Of a DNA stretch of 64,000 bases, positions 1 through 7,974 are shown piece after piece. Numbering within the stretch: position 1 is the first letter of the stretch; the number at the start of each line of letters is the position of its first letter. A program made the translations under genes and the position numbers. Origin of the DNA: Nocardioides luteus (GTDB lineage Bacteria > Actinomycetota > Actinomycetes > Propionibacteriales > Nocardioidaceae). The stretch spans positions 3,402,501 to 3,466,500 of the forward strand of contig NZ_JADOVJ010000001.1 in NCBI RefSeq assembly GCF_015752315.1, written 5' to 3'. The notes beneath the pieces are model-generated. The model had not been told where the DNA came from. It did not search any database and worked only from the letters and a program-made list of their open reading frames with translations.

Positions 1-2
1 TG

Positions 3-449
3 CTGTTCCTGCCCCAGTTCGTGGTGATCATCGCCTTCCCGTCGATGTCGGCCGAGGCGAGCCGCCGCTCCGCGTTGCTCAAGTCCCTGGCGCTGGTCGC
101 CGGTCTCGGCGCGTGCGCGACCGCCGGCTCCTGGCTGCTGTCCTGGCTGGCGATGATCTTCATCGGCGGCCCCGACTACGCCGAGATCGAGGGGCTCCTG
201 TGGGTCTTCGCGATCCTCGGCACGGTGCTGTCCGTGCTCCAGCTGCTCGTCTACTCCGTGCTGGCCCGGCGCAGCCGGCTCTCGGCGTACCTCCTGTGGA
301 TCGCGGTCGCCGCCGTCCTCGGCCTCGGCGCCGTGCAGTCCACCGCGGAGGGCCTGGTCTGGGCGGTCCTCAGCATCGACGCCACCCTCGCCGCCGTACT
401 GCTGGCGGCCACCTTCTGGCGGCTCAGCCAGACGCCTCACCGCGACTGA
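3..449 (+). CDS. C-terminal part of a polysaccharide-export (flippase-like) membrane protein
   Basis: The reading frame is open from the window edge, so this is only the last 148 residues of a longer gene. It shows four hydrophobic stretches separated by short polar loops, and the segment LPQFVVIIAFPSMS followed by a conserved-looking GGPDYAEIE loop. This resembles the C-terminal half of actinobacterial polysaccharide biosynthesis/oligosaccharide flippase proteins of the MOP superfamily, which move lipid-linked sugars across the inner membrane. The assignment is by resemblance only. It ends about 40 bp before the SWIM gene and is probably not part of that operon. Confidence 0.55.
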   Translation: MFLPQFVVIIAFPSMSAEASRRSALLKSLALVAGLGACATAGSWLLSWLAMIFIGGPDYAEIEGLLWVFAILGTVLSVLQLLVYSVLARRSRLSAYLLWIAVAAVLGLGAVQSTAEGLVWAVLSIDATLAAVLLAATFWRLSQTPHRD

Positions 450-489
450 TCTGCGATTTCACCAAACTGTCGGCGGGGCAGGCTTAGAT

Positions 490-1827
490 GTGCGCATCAT
501 GCCTCGCTGGTCAATCGATGCCGTGGAGAAGGCCGCTCCCGACGCCGGGTCGCTCAACGCCGCCCGCAAGCTCGCCACGCCCGGACCCTGGTCGGAGACG
601 GGTGCCACCGACGTGCTGGTCTGGGGCAAGTGCCAGGGCTCGGGCAAGAACCCCTACCAGGTGAGCGTCGACCTCACCGGCCCTGCCTACAAGTGCTCGT
701 GCCCGTCGCGGAAGTTCCCCTGTAAGCACGCCATCGCGCTGCTGTTGCTGTGGGCCGGGGCGCAGGTGGGCGAGGTCGACCAGCCGGAGGCGTACGCCTC
801 GGAGTGGGCCTCGCAGCGTGCGGCCCGTGCCGCGGGCGCGGCTGAGCGTGCCGCGGCACCGGCCAAGCCGGTGGACAAGGCCGCCCAGGCACGGCGGGCC
901 GCGGAGCGCCGGGCGCTGATGGACGGCGGCGTCGAGGACCTGGTGCTGTGGCTGGAGGACCTGGTGCGAGGCGGGCTCGCCACCGCGAAGGCGCAGCCGT
1001 GGACCTGGTGGGACGCCGCCGCCTCCCGGCTGGTCGACGCGCAGCTGCCCGGGCTCGGCGAACGGGTCCGGGAGATGGCGGCGGCGATCAACCGGCGTGA
1101 GGACTGGGCCGAGCATCTGCTGATCGAGGTGGGCCGCTGGTGGACCGCCGCGCAGGCCTGGCGGTCCTGGGACTCGCTGGACACCGAGACCCAGGGCGAC
1201 CTGCGCGCGGTGATCGGCTGGGCGACACCGACCGCCCAGGTCCTGGAGGCCGGGGTGCACGCGGACGTGTGGACCGTGCTGGGGGCGCATCGCGACGAGC
1301 GCGGCAACCTGATCGAACAGCGCACCTGGCTGCGCTCGGACTCGGGTGAGACCGTGCTTCTCCTCGACTTCGCCGCGGGTGGCAACCCGCTGCCGATCGC
1401 CCGGCTGGCCGGGGCGCGGCTGGAGGCGTCGGTGGGCTTCTATCCGGGCCACGCGCCACGCCGGGTGGTGCTCGCCTCCGAGCCGGTGGCCCTTCCGGCC
1501 ACGTCCGACCTGGGGACGGCGACCGATCTGGCCGGCGCGCGAGCCGCGCTGGCGGCGCTCCGGGCCGGCAACCCGTGGGCCGACCGGGCTCCGGTCGTGG
1601 TCCGCGTCGCCGCGTCGGTGCCGGAGGGCGACGAGCCGCCGTTCGTGGTGGACGACGCCGGTCATCAGGTGCCGTTGCTCGGCGATCCGGGGACGTGGTG
1701 GCGCCTCCTCGCGCTGACCGGAGGCCATCCGGTGACCGCGTTCGGGGAGATCCAGGACGACGGGCTGAGGATGCTGACGGTCGTGAGCGCTGAGGACGGA
1801 TCCGACGGAGAGCTGGTGGCGCTGTGA
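490..1827 (+). CDS. SWIM zinc-finger domain protein
   Basis: 445 residues. A SWIM zinc-finger signature (C-x-C, then C-x-H: CSCPSRKFPCKH) lies at about residues 69-80; the rest is an Ala/Arg-rich linker and an unassigned globular region. SWIM domains bind nucleic acid or protein, and this family recurs beside MoxR-vWA genes in actinobacteria. GTG 490 is preceded at good spacing by a GGCAGG purine run; ATG 499 is an alternative that would drop three residues. It is the first gene of a five-gene operon and its stop overlaps the next start by 4 nt. A regulatory or substrate-recognition role for the MoxR ATPase is inferred, not shown. Confidence 0.85.
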   Translation: MRIMPRWSIDAVEKAAPDAGSLNAARKLATPGPWSETGATDVLVWGKCQGSGKNPYQVSVDLTGPAYKCSCPSRKFPCKHAIALLLLWAGAQVGEVDQPEAYASEWASQRAARAAGAAERAAAPAKPVDKAAQARRAAERRALMDGGVEDLVLWLEDLVRGGLATAKAQPWTWWDAAASRLVDAQLPGLGERVREMAAAINRREDWAEHLLIEVGRWWTAAQAWRSWDSLDTETQGDLRAVIGWATPTAQVLEAGVHADVWTVLGAHRDERGNLIEQRTWLRSDSGETVLLLDFAAGGNPLPIARLAGARLEASVGFYPGHAPRRVVLASEPVALPATSDLGTATDLAGARAALAALRAGNPWADRAPVVVRVAASVPEGDEPPFVVDDAGHQVPLLGDPGTWWRLLALTGGHPVTAFGEIQDDGLRMLTVVSAEDGSDGELVAL

Positions 1828-3293
1828 GCACGACCGAGGAGTGGTGGGACGCGGTGACGGCGGCTGCGGTGCTGGGCACGGCCCGGCGCGGGCTGCCGTC
1901 GGCGCCCGAGACGCTGCCCATCCCGGAGCGGCGGGGCAGCTCGGCGCAGACCGCGCTGCTCGACGCCGCGGCCGTCGGCGGAGCGATGGTGCGCTCGGGC
2001 CGGCTGCTTCGCACCGGGTCCGCACCGGCGGCGGCCCCGGCCGACCGGCTTCCGGTCGCGCCGGCTGGTGGCGTACAGCTGCTGGAGCTGGTGCTCAACC
2101 AGACCCCCGGCGGTGCCGACCTGCGCGGCGACCTCCTCGCCCACTGGCTGGCCTGTGCCAACGCGGCCGGCTACCGGGTGCCGGCGCGACTGCTCCCCCG
2201 GCTCCTGGACCAGGCGCTGCCCCGGCCCGAGCTGCACCGGGACGCGCTGACGGCGGCCGATGCGCGGGGCGTCTGGCTGGTCGCCAACCGGCGCCGGTGG
2301 CGCCCGATGATCGCCTCGGCACGAGCTGCTGCCGGTGCGGGTGAAGAGCCTCTCGACGATGCAGCCTGGGCGCGGCAGCCGACCGCCGCTCGTGCCGAGA
2401 TGCTGACCCGGCTGCGGGCCGTCGACCCGGCCGCTGCCCGGGAGCGGCTCGAGTCGGTCTGGGCCGGCGAGAAGGCGGCCGACCGGGCCACGTTGATCAA
2501 GACACTCCGCACCGGCCTGAGCCTCGAGGACGAGCCGTTCCTGGAGCGGGCGCTCGATGACCGGGGTGCGGACGTACGTCTGGCGGCTCGGCATCTTCTC
2601 GACGCCCTGCCCGGCTCGGCACGCGGGCAGCGGCTCGGCGCGCTGCTGCGCCCGCTCGTCGGAGTCACCGGGATCGTACGGAAGACGGTGGAGGTCGAGC
2701 TGCCCACCGGGGCCGACGCCACGGCCGTGCGCGACGGGCTCGACAAAGCCCCGCGGGGCCGCTCCCAGGGCGGCCACTGGCTGCGGCAGCTCGCGGCGGG
2801 TGCCCCGCTCGAGATCTGGACAGACGCCACCGGCCGCGACCCCGACGCGACCTGGGCGATGATCACCGACGCCGACGCCCGCGCCGGCATCATCAGCGCC
2901 GTCATCGCCCGCCGCGACCCGGACTGGGCCCGCGCGCTGCTCGGCGACGTCCACCGCGGCGAGCTCCTCGAGATCGTGCCGAGCGCCGACCGGGAGGCGC
3001 TCGTCCTGCGCCAGCTCATCACCGGCGCGGGGTCGGGCACGGGCGGGACGACCATCTCGGCCCGGCTCGGCGCCGTTCCGGGTCCCTGGAGCCTCGACTT
3101 CAGCCGTACGGTCCTCGATCTCCTCGCCGCCCGGGAACGCGAGCTCGCCAGGTCGGTCGCCGTCCTGGCCGCGCAGATGCCGCCCGAGATCGTTCCCGAC
3201 CTGCACCGGCTGCCCGACTCGCTCGCCAGGCAGCGCAACCAGCTCATCCAGCACCTCTCCCTCGTCCACGCCATCACGGAGGCCTTCAAGTGA
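1824..3293 (+). CDS. DUF5691 family protein of the MoxR-vWA operon
   Basis: 489 residues, starting GTG in a 4-nt overlap with the SWIM gene. No signal peptide or membrane segment. The N-terminus (WWDAVTAAAVLGTARR) and the helical, Leu/Arg-rich body fit the DUF5691 family, an alpha-helical, possibly repeat-containing protein found in the same gene order as SWIM, MoxR and vWA genes. No catalytic motif is recognisable. By context it may act as adaptor or scaffold for the downstream AAA+ ATPase. The family call is from memory of conserved order and would need a profile search. Confidence 0.75.
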   Translation: MSTTEEWWDAVTAAAVLGTARRGLPSAPETLPIPERRGSSAQTALLDAAAVGGAMVRSGRLLRTGSAPAAAPADRLPVAPAGGVQLLELVLNQTPGGADLRGDLLAHWLACANAAGYRVPARLLPRLLDQALPRPELHRDALTAADARGVWLVANRRRWRPMIASARAAAGAGEEPLDDAAWARQPTAARAEMLTRLRAVDPAAARERLESVWAGEKAADRATLIKTLRTGLSLEDEPFLERALDDRGADVRLAARHLLDALPGSARGQRLGALLRPLVGVTGIVRKTVEVELPTGADATAVRDGLDKAPRGRSQGGHWLRQLAAGAPLEIWTDATGRDPDATWAMITDADARAGIISAVIARRDPDWARALLGDVHRGELLEIVPSADREALVLRQLITGAGSGTGGTTISARLGAVPGPWSLDFSRTVLDLLAARERELARSVAVLAAQMPPEIVPDLHRLPDSLARQRNQLIQHLSLVHAITEAFK

Positions 3294-4378
3294 CCGACAT
3301 TCTTCGCGCCCACGCCGAGGACGCCTACGCCGCCGAGCTCACCGCTCTGGCCGCCCACGATGCCGAGACCGGCCGCCCCCGCCCGCCCCGGTGGCGGCTC
3401 TCCCCGTGGGCGGTGACCACCTATCTTCTCGGCGGCGAGCTGCCCGACGGCACGACGATCAGCGCGAAGTACGTCGGCGCCCGCCGCCTCATGGAGATCG
3501 CGGTCGCCTCGCTGGCCACCGATCGTGCGCTGCTACTGCTCGGCGTTCCCGGCACGGCCAAGACCTGGGTGGGCGAGCATCTGGCCGCGGCGATCTCGGG
3601 CGACTCGACGCTGGTCGTGCAGGGCACCGCCGGCACTCCCGAGGAGTCGCTGCGCTACGGCTGGAACTATGCCCGCCTGCTCGCCGAGGGCCCCTCGCGG
3701 GACGCACTGGTGCCGAGCCCGGTGATGCGGGCGATGGAGACCGGCGCCCTCGTCCGCATCGAGGAGCTGACCCGCATCCCCGCCGACGTCCAGGACGGGC
3801 TCATCTCGATCCTCTCGGAGAAGACGCTGCCCGTCCCCGAGCTCGACGACGAGGTCCAGGCGCGGCAGGGGTTCAACCTCATCGCCACCGCCAACAACCG
3901 CGACAAGGGCGTCAACGACCTCTCCTCCGCACTCAAGCGGCGCTTCAACACGGTCGTGCTGCCGCTGCCGGACACCCTCGACGACGAGGTCTCGATCGTC
4001 CGCAGCCGCGTCGAGCAGCTCGGTGCCTCGCTCTCGCTGCCCGCCGATCTGAGCCAGCTGGCCGAGATCGAGCGCGTGGTCACCATCTTCCGCGAGCTCC
4101 GCTCGGGCGTCACCGCCGACGGACGTACGTCGGTGAAGTCGCCCTCCGCGACCCTCTCGACCGCCGAGGCGATCTCGGTGATGACCAACGGCGTGGCGCT
4201 CGCCGCCCACTTCGGCGACGGCGTGGTGCGGGCCGACGACGTAGCGGCCGGGCTGGTCGGCGCGGTGGTGAAGGACCCGGTGCAGGACCGGATCGTGTGG
4301 CAGGAGTACCTCGACACCGTGGTCCGCGACCGTCCGAGCTGGGCCGATCTCTACCGCGCCTGCCGGGAGCTGGTGTGA
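3290..4378 (+). CDS. MoxR-type AAA+ ATPase
   Basis: 362 residues, GTG start overlapping the previous stop by 4 nt. Walker A is GVPGTAKT at about residues 84-91, Walker B lies around LVRIEEL, sensor 1 is in NLIATANNRD and the arginine finger region is LKRRFN. These place it in the MoxR/RavA branch of AAA+ ATPases, which remodel or activate partner proteins and almost always work with a vWA-domain protein. That partner is encoded two genes downstream. All key ATPase residues are present, so the enzyme looks active. Probably cytosolic. Substrate unknown. Confidence 0.93.
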   Translation: MTDILRAHAEDAYAAELTALAAHDAETGRPRPPRWRLSPWAVTTYLLGGELPDGTTISAKYVGARRLMEIAVASLATDRALLLLGVPGTAKTWVGEHLAAAISGDSTLVVQGTAGTPEESLRYGWNYARLLAEGPSRDALVPSPVMRAMETGALVRIEELTRIPADVQDGLISILSEKTLPVPELDDEVQARQGFNLIATANNRDKGVNDLSSALKRRFNTVVLPLPDTLDDEVSIVRSRVEQLGASLSLPADLSQLAEIERVVTIFRELRSGVTADGRTSVKSPSATLSTAEAISVMTNGVALAAHFGDGVVRADDVAAGLVGAVVKDPVQDRIVWQEYLDTVVRDRPSWADLYRACRELV

Positions 4379-6618
4379 CCGACCGGAGCTGCGCCTTCGA
4401 GATCCTCGGCGTGCGCCACCACGGGCCGGGCTCCGCCCGGTCGGTCGCGGCCGCGCTCGAGGAGCTCTCCCCCGACCTGGTCGTGATCGAGGGACCACCG
4501 GAGCTCGACTCGCTGCTCGGGCTCGCCGCGGACCCGGACCTGGTGCCGCCGGTCGCGGCGCTCGTCTATGCGGTCGAGGAGCCGCGGCGCTCGGCGTTCT
4601 ATCCGTTCGCGTTCTTCTCCCCCGAGTGGGTCGCCATGCGATGGGCGTTGGAGCACCGCGTCGATGTTCGCTTCGCCGACCTTCCGGCTACCCACTTCCT
4701 CGCCCCCGCGGGGCAACCCGAAGAGCGGCCCCGGCCTCGCCCGGTGGGCTCCGACCCGATCTCCCGGCTCGCCCGCGCGGCCGGCTACGACGACCCCGAG
4801 CGCTTCTGGGAGGACGCGGTCGAGCACCGGGCCGAGTCCTCGCTGAGCCGGTTCACCGCGATCCGCGAGGCGATGGCCGAGATCCGTGCCCAGGACCCGG
4901 CCTCGCCGGGTGATGTTCGCCGCGAGGCCTACATGCGCAAGGTCCTGCGCGCCGCCAGACGAGAAGGACGCGAGCGGGTGGCGATGGTCTGCGGCGCCTA
5001 TCACGCCCCGGTCCTGCACCCGTCGGCCTGGCCCAAGGTCGCCGACGACAACGCGTTGCTCAAGGGCCTGCCGAGGATCAAGGTCACCGCGACCTGGGCG
5101 CCCTGGACCGCCGGCCGGCTCGCCGCCGAGTCCGGCTACGGCGCCGGCGTCACCTCCCCCGGCTGGTATCAGCACCTCTACGCCCACTGGCACGCCGGCA
5201 CCCCGGCCGACGTCGTCCCCGGCTGGCTCACCCGCGTCGCTCGGGTCCTCCGTTCCGAGGGACTCGCCGCGGCTCCGGCGACGGTCGTGGAGGCCGCACG
5301 CCTCGCGGAGGCGCTCGCCGCCGTCCGCGGCCGGCCCTCAGCCGGTCTCGATGAGCTCGAGGACGCCACCGTCGCCGTGCTGTGCGAGGGCTCGCGGCTG
5401 CCGCTGGCGCTGGTCGAGCGCACGCTCGTGGTCGGCGAGGAGCTCGGCCAGGTGCCGGAGTCGGCGCCGTTGGTGCCGCTCGCCCAGGATCTCGCCCGCC
5501 AGCAGAAACGCCTCCGCCTCAAGCCGTCCGCAGCCGAGACCACCGTGGTGCTCGACCTGCGCCGCGAGGCCCAGCGCGAGCGGTCGCTGCTGCTCCACCG
5601 CCTGCGGCTGCTCGGCATCGACTGGGCCACCGAGGCCGACCGGGGCGGCACCAAGGGCACCTTCAAGGAGGCCTGGACGCTGGAGTGGCAGCCGGAGTTC
5701 GCGGTACGTCTGGTCGAGGCCGGGCTCTACGGCACCACCGTGGTGGCCGCCGCCGAGGGGCTCGTGGCCGAGCGGGCGGCGCAGGCCGAGGACCTCGGCA
5801 CGCTGGCCGAGCTGATCGACCAGGCCCTCGTCGCCGACCTCCCGGCCGGGCTCGAGGCCGCGATCACGGCTCTCGCCGAGCGCACCGCGCACCAGCACGA
5901 CACCCTCTCCCTGCTCCGGGCGATCGAGCCGCTGGCGCGGACCCAGCGCTATGGCGACGTACGCGGCTCCGACACCGGCGTGGTCGCCGGAGTGCTCCAC
6001 ACCGTGGTGCTCCGCGCCGCCGCCGGGCTGCGGGCCGCCTGCACCTCGCTGGACGACGACGCGGCCGCGGCCATGAAGGGCGCGCTCGACGCCGCCCACC
6101 GCGGGGTGTCGCTGGTCGGCGAGGAGGGATCCGGGGTCCCGGCGTGGGTGGCGACCTGGGACCAGGCTCTCGTCGCGCTCAGCGCCGACGACCAGGTGCA
6201 CGGCCTGGTCGCAGGACGGGTCAACCGCATCCTGCTCGACGCCGAGCAGGTGGGCATCGAGATCGTCTCCGCGCGGCTCAGCCGCCAGCTCTCGCGCGGC
6301 ACCACGCCGGAGCATGCCGCCTCCTGGGTCGAGGGGCTGCTCGAGGGGGAAGCGCTGCTCCTGCTCCACGAGATCGAGCTGCTCCGGCTGCTCGACGAAT
6401 GGGTCGCGAGCGTCGATGAGGCGACCTTCGAGGACCTGCTGCCGCTGCTGCGCCGCACCTTCTCCCGCTTCCAGTCACCCGAACGCCGCCAGATCGGTGG
6501 CCGCGTACGCAACCTCGACGCGGCTACCGACCTCACCCACACCGCCACCCTCGATCTCGACCTCGCGCTGCCCGCCGCCGCGCGGGTCGCCGACCTGCTG
6601 CAACTGGAGCCCGCATGA
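4375..6618 (+). CDS. DUF5682 family protein of the MoxR-vWA operon
   Basis: 747 residues from GTG 4375, which overlaps the MoxR stop; the open frame runs further upstream but that part lies inside MoxR and is not used. The N-terminus (FEILGVRHHGPGSARS) and the segment LVVIEGPPELDSLL match DUF5682, a large cytosolic family linked to MoxR and vWA genes. A His-containing motif (CGAYHAPVL) lies at about residue 205. The fold of the N-terminal part recalls TraB/ChaN-like haem or protease-like domains (GVRHHGPGS, then ...YHAPVL), but this is a guess. No membrane segment. Function unknown; probably a component of the same ATPase complex. Confidence 0.8.
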   Translation: MTDRSCAFEILGVRHHGPGSARSVAAALEELSPDLVVIEGPPELDSLLGLAADPDLVPPVAALVYAVEEPRRSAFYPFAFFSPEWVAMRWALEHRVDVRFADLPATHFLAPAGQPEERPRPRPVGSDPISRLARAAGYDDPERFWEDAVEHRAESSLSRFTAIREAMAEIRAQDPASPGDVRREAYMRKVLRAARREGRERVAMVCGAYHAPVLHPSAWPKVADDNALLKGLPRIKVTATWAPWTAGRLAAESGYGAGVTSPGWYQHLYAHWHAGTPADVVPGWLTRVARVLRSEGLAAAPATVVEAARLAEALAAVRGRPSAGLDELEDATVAVLCEGSRLPLALVERTLVVGEELGQVPESAPLVPLAQDLARQQKRLRLKPSAAETTVVLDLRREAQRERSLLLHRLRLLGIDWATEADRGGTKGTFKEAWTLEWQPEFAVRLVEAGLYGTTVVAAAEGLVAERAAQAEDLGTLAELIDQALVADLPAGLEAAITALAERTAHQHDTLSLLRAIEPLARTQRYGDVRGSDTGVVAGVLHTVVLRAAAGLRAACTSLDDDAAAAMKGALDAAHRGVSLVGEEGSGVPAWVATWDQALVALSADDQVHGLVAGRVNRILLDAEQVGIEIVSARLSRQLSRGTTPEHAASWVEGLLEGEALLLLHEIELLRLLDEWVASVDEATFEDLLPLLRRTFSRFQSPERRQIGGRVRNLDAATDLTHTATLDLDLALPAAARVADLLQLEPA

Positions 6619-7799
6619 GCCCCGAACGCGACCGCCTGACTCGCTGGCGCCTGGTGCTCGGCGATGACGCCGACGAGCCGCTCGGTGCCGGGACCGACGG
6701 AACGCCCATGTCGCTGACCGCCGAGGACCGTGCCCGCGACGAGGCGCTCGAGCAGCTCTACGGCGAGCAGCCGAAGGGCCGCAGCGCCGGGCTCGGCGGG
6801 TCCGCTCCCCGGGTCGCACGCTGGCTCGGCGACATCCGCACCTACTTCCCCACCTCGGTCGTGAAGGTGATGCAGGGCGACGCGATGGACCGCCTTGGCC
6901 TCCACCAGCTCCTCACCGAGCCCGAGATGCTCGACGCGGTCCAGCCCGACATCCACCTCGTTTCCACCCTGATCGGCCTCGGCCGGGTGATCCCCGAGCA
7001 CAGCCGTGAGTCGGCCCGCGCGGTCGTACGCACCGTCACCGACGAGCTCGAGGCCCGGCTCCGCTCGCAGACGGTGCAGGCGGTCACCGGTGCCCTCAAC
7101 CGGGCCGCGCGCACGCGTCGCCCGCGGCCCGCGGACATCGACTGGGGACGTACGATCGCCGCCAACCTCAAGCATTACCTCCCCGAGCACCGCACGGTCG
7201 TACCCGAGCGTCTCGTCGGCCACGCCCGCAAGGCCCAGCAGACGCAGCGACGCATCATCCTGTGCATCGACCAGTCCGGCTCGATGGCCGAGTCGGTCGT
7301 CTACTCCAGCGTCTTCGGGGCCGTGCTCGCCTCGCTCCGCTCCGTCGAGACCAAGCTGGTCGCCTTCGACACCGAGATCATCGACCTGACCGAGGACCTC
7401 GACGACCCCGTCGACGTCCTCTTCGGCGTACAGCTCGGTGGCGGCACCGACATCAACCGCGCCCTCGCCTACTGCCAGAGCCTCATCGAGCAGCCCGAGG
7501 AGACGGTCCTGGTCCTGATCAGCGACCTCTACGAGGGCGGCATCCGCGAGGAGATGCTGCGCCGTTCCCGCGAGATCACCGACTCCGGCGCCACCATGGT
7601 CGCGCTCCTCGCTCTCAGCGACTCCGGTGCCCCCAGCTACGACGCCGACCACGCCGCCGCCCTCGCCGACCTCGGCATCCCCGCCTTCGCCTGCACCCCC
7701 GACCTCTTCCCCGACCTCATGGCAGCCGCCATCGACAAGCGCGACCTCGGCACCTGGGCCAGCGAGAACGACATCACCACCGCCGCCCCCACCGACTGA
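6615..7799 (+). CDS. vWA domain protein (CoxE/YehP-like), MoxR partner
   Basis: 394 residues, ATG overlapping the upstream stop by 4 nt. The C-terminal half is a von Willebrand A domain with a full metal-ion-dependent adhesion site: DQSGSMA (D-x-S-x-S) at about residue 219, GGGTDI at about residue 276 and ISDLYEGG at about residue 303. The N-terminal half is helical. vWA proteins of this kind are the usual partners of MoxR ATPases and bind substrates in a Mg-dependent way. It is the last gene of the operon; transcription would run into the inverted repeat at 7806-7972. Confidence 0.9.
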   Translation: MSPERDRLTRWRLVLGDDADEPLGAGTDGTPMSLTAEDRARDEALEQLYGEQPKGRSAGLGGSAPRVARWLGDIRTYFPTSVVKVMQGDAMDRLGLHQLLTEPEMLDAVQPDIHLVSTLIGLGRVIPEHSRESARAVVRTVTDELEARLRSQTVQAVTGALNRAARTRRPRPADIDWGRTIAANLKHYLPEHRTVVPERLVGHARKAQQTQRRIILCIDQSGSMAESVVYSSVFGAVLASLRSVETKLVAFDTEIIDLTEDLDDPVDVLFGVQLGGGTDINRALAYCQSLIEQPEETVLVLISDLYEGGIREEMLRRSREITDSGATMVALLALSDSGAPSYDADHAAALADLGIPAFACTPDLFPDLMAAAIDKRDLGTWASENDITTAAPTD

Positions 7800-7805
7800 C
7801 CCTCC

Positions 7806-7972
7806 GCCGAGGCGTCACCCGCGTCGGCCGAGACGGCAGTAATGGCGGCCGAAACCGTACTTGTGGGCGACGAAGATCGAGTTTCGTCGCCCACAACGAC
7901 AGATTCGGCCTACAGAACTACCGATTCGTACGCCACAACTGCCGTCTCGGCCGACGCGGGTGACGCCTCGGC
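7806..7972. repeat. nested inverted-repeat element between convergent genes
   Basis: Three nested dyads share one centre. A perfect 35-bp pair is at 7806-7840 and 7938-7972. A 7-bp pair is at 7847-7853 and 7904-7910. A perfect 14-bp pair is at 7861-7874 and 7883-7896, with an 8-nt loop. Between 7893 and 7950 the right side also contains three imperfect copies of a roughly 21-bp unit. The element fills the whole gap between the vWA gene and polA, which converge on it. It could be a bidirectional terminator, but it is much longer than the other terminators in the window, so a mobile MITE-like or REP-like element is also possible. Confidence 0.85.
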
Positions 7973-7974
7973 TA

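Noticed and set aside
3391..4374. N-terminal extension of the DUF5682 frame into MoxR
   Set aside because: This part is in an alternative frame of MoxR and Arg-rich; the conserved start is at 4375.
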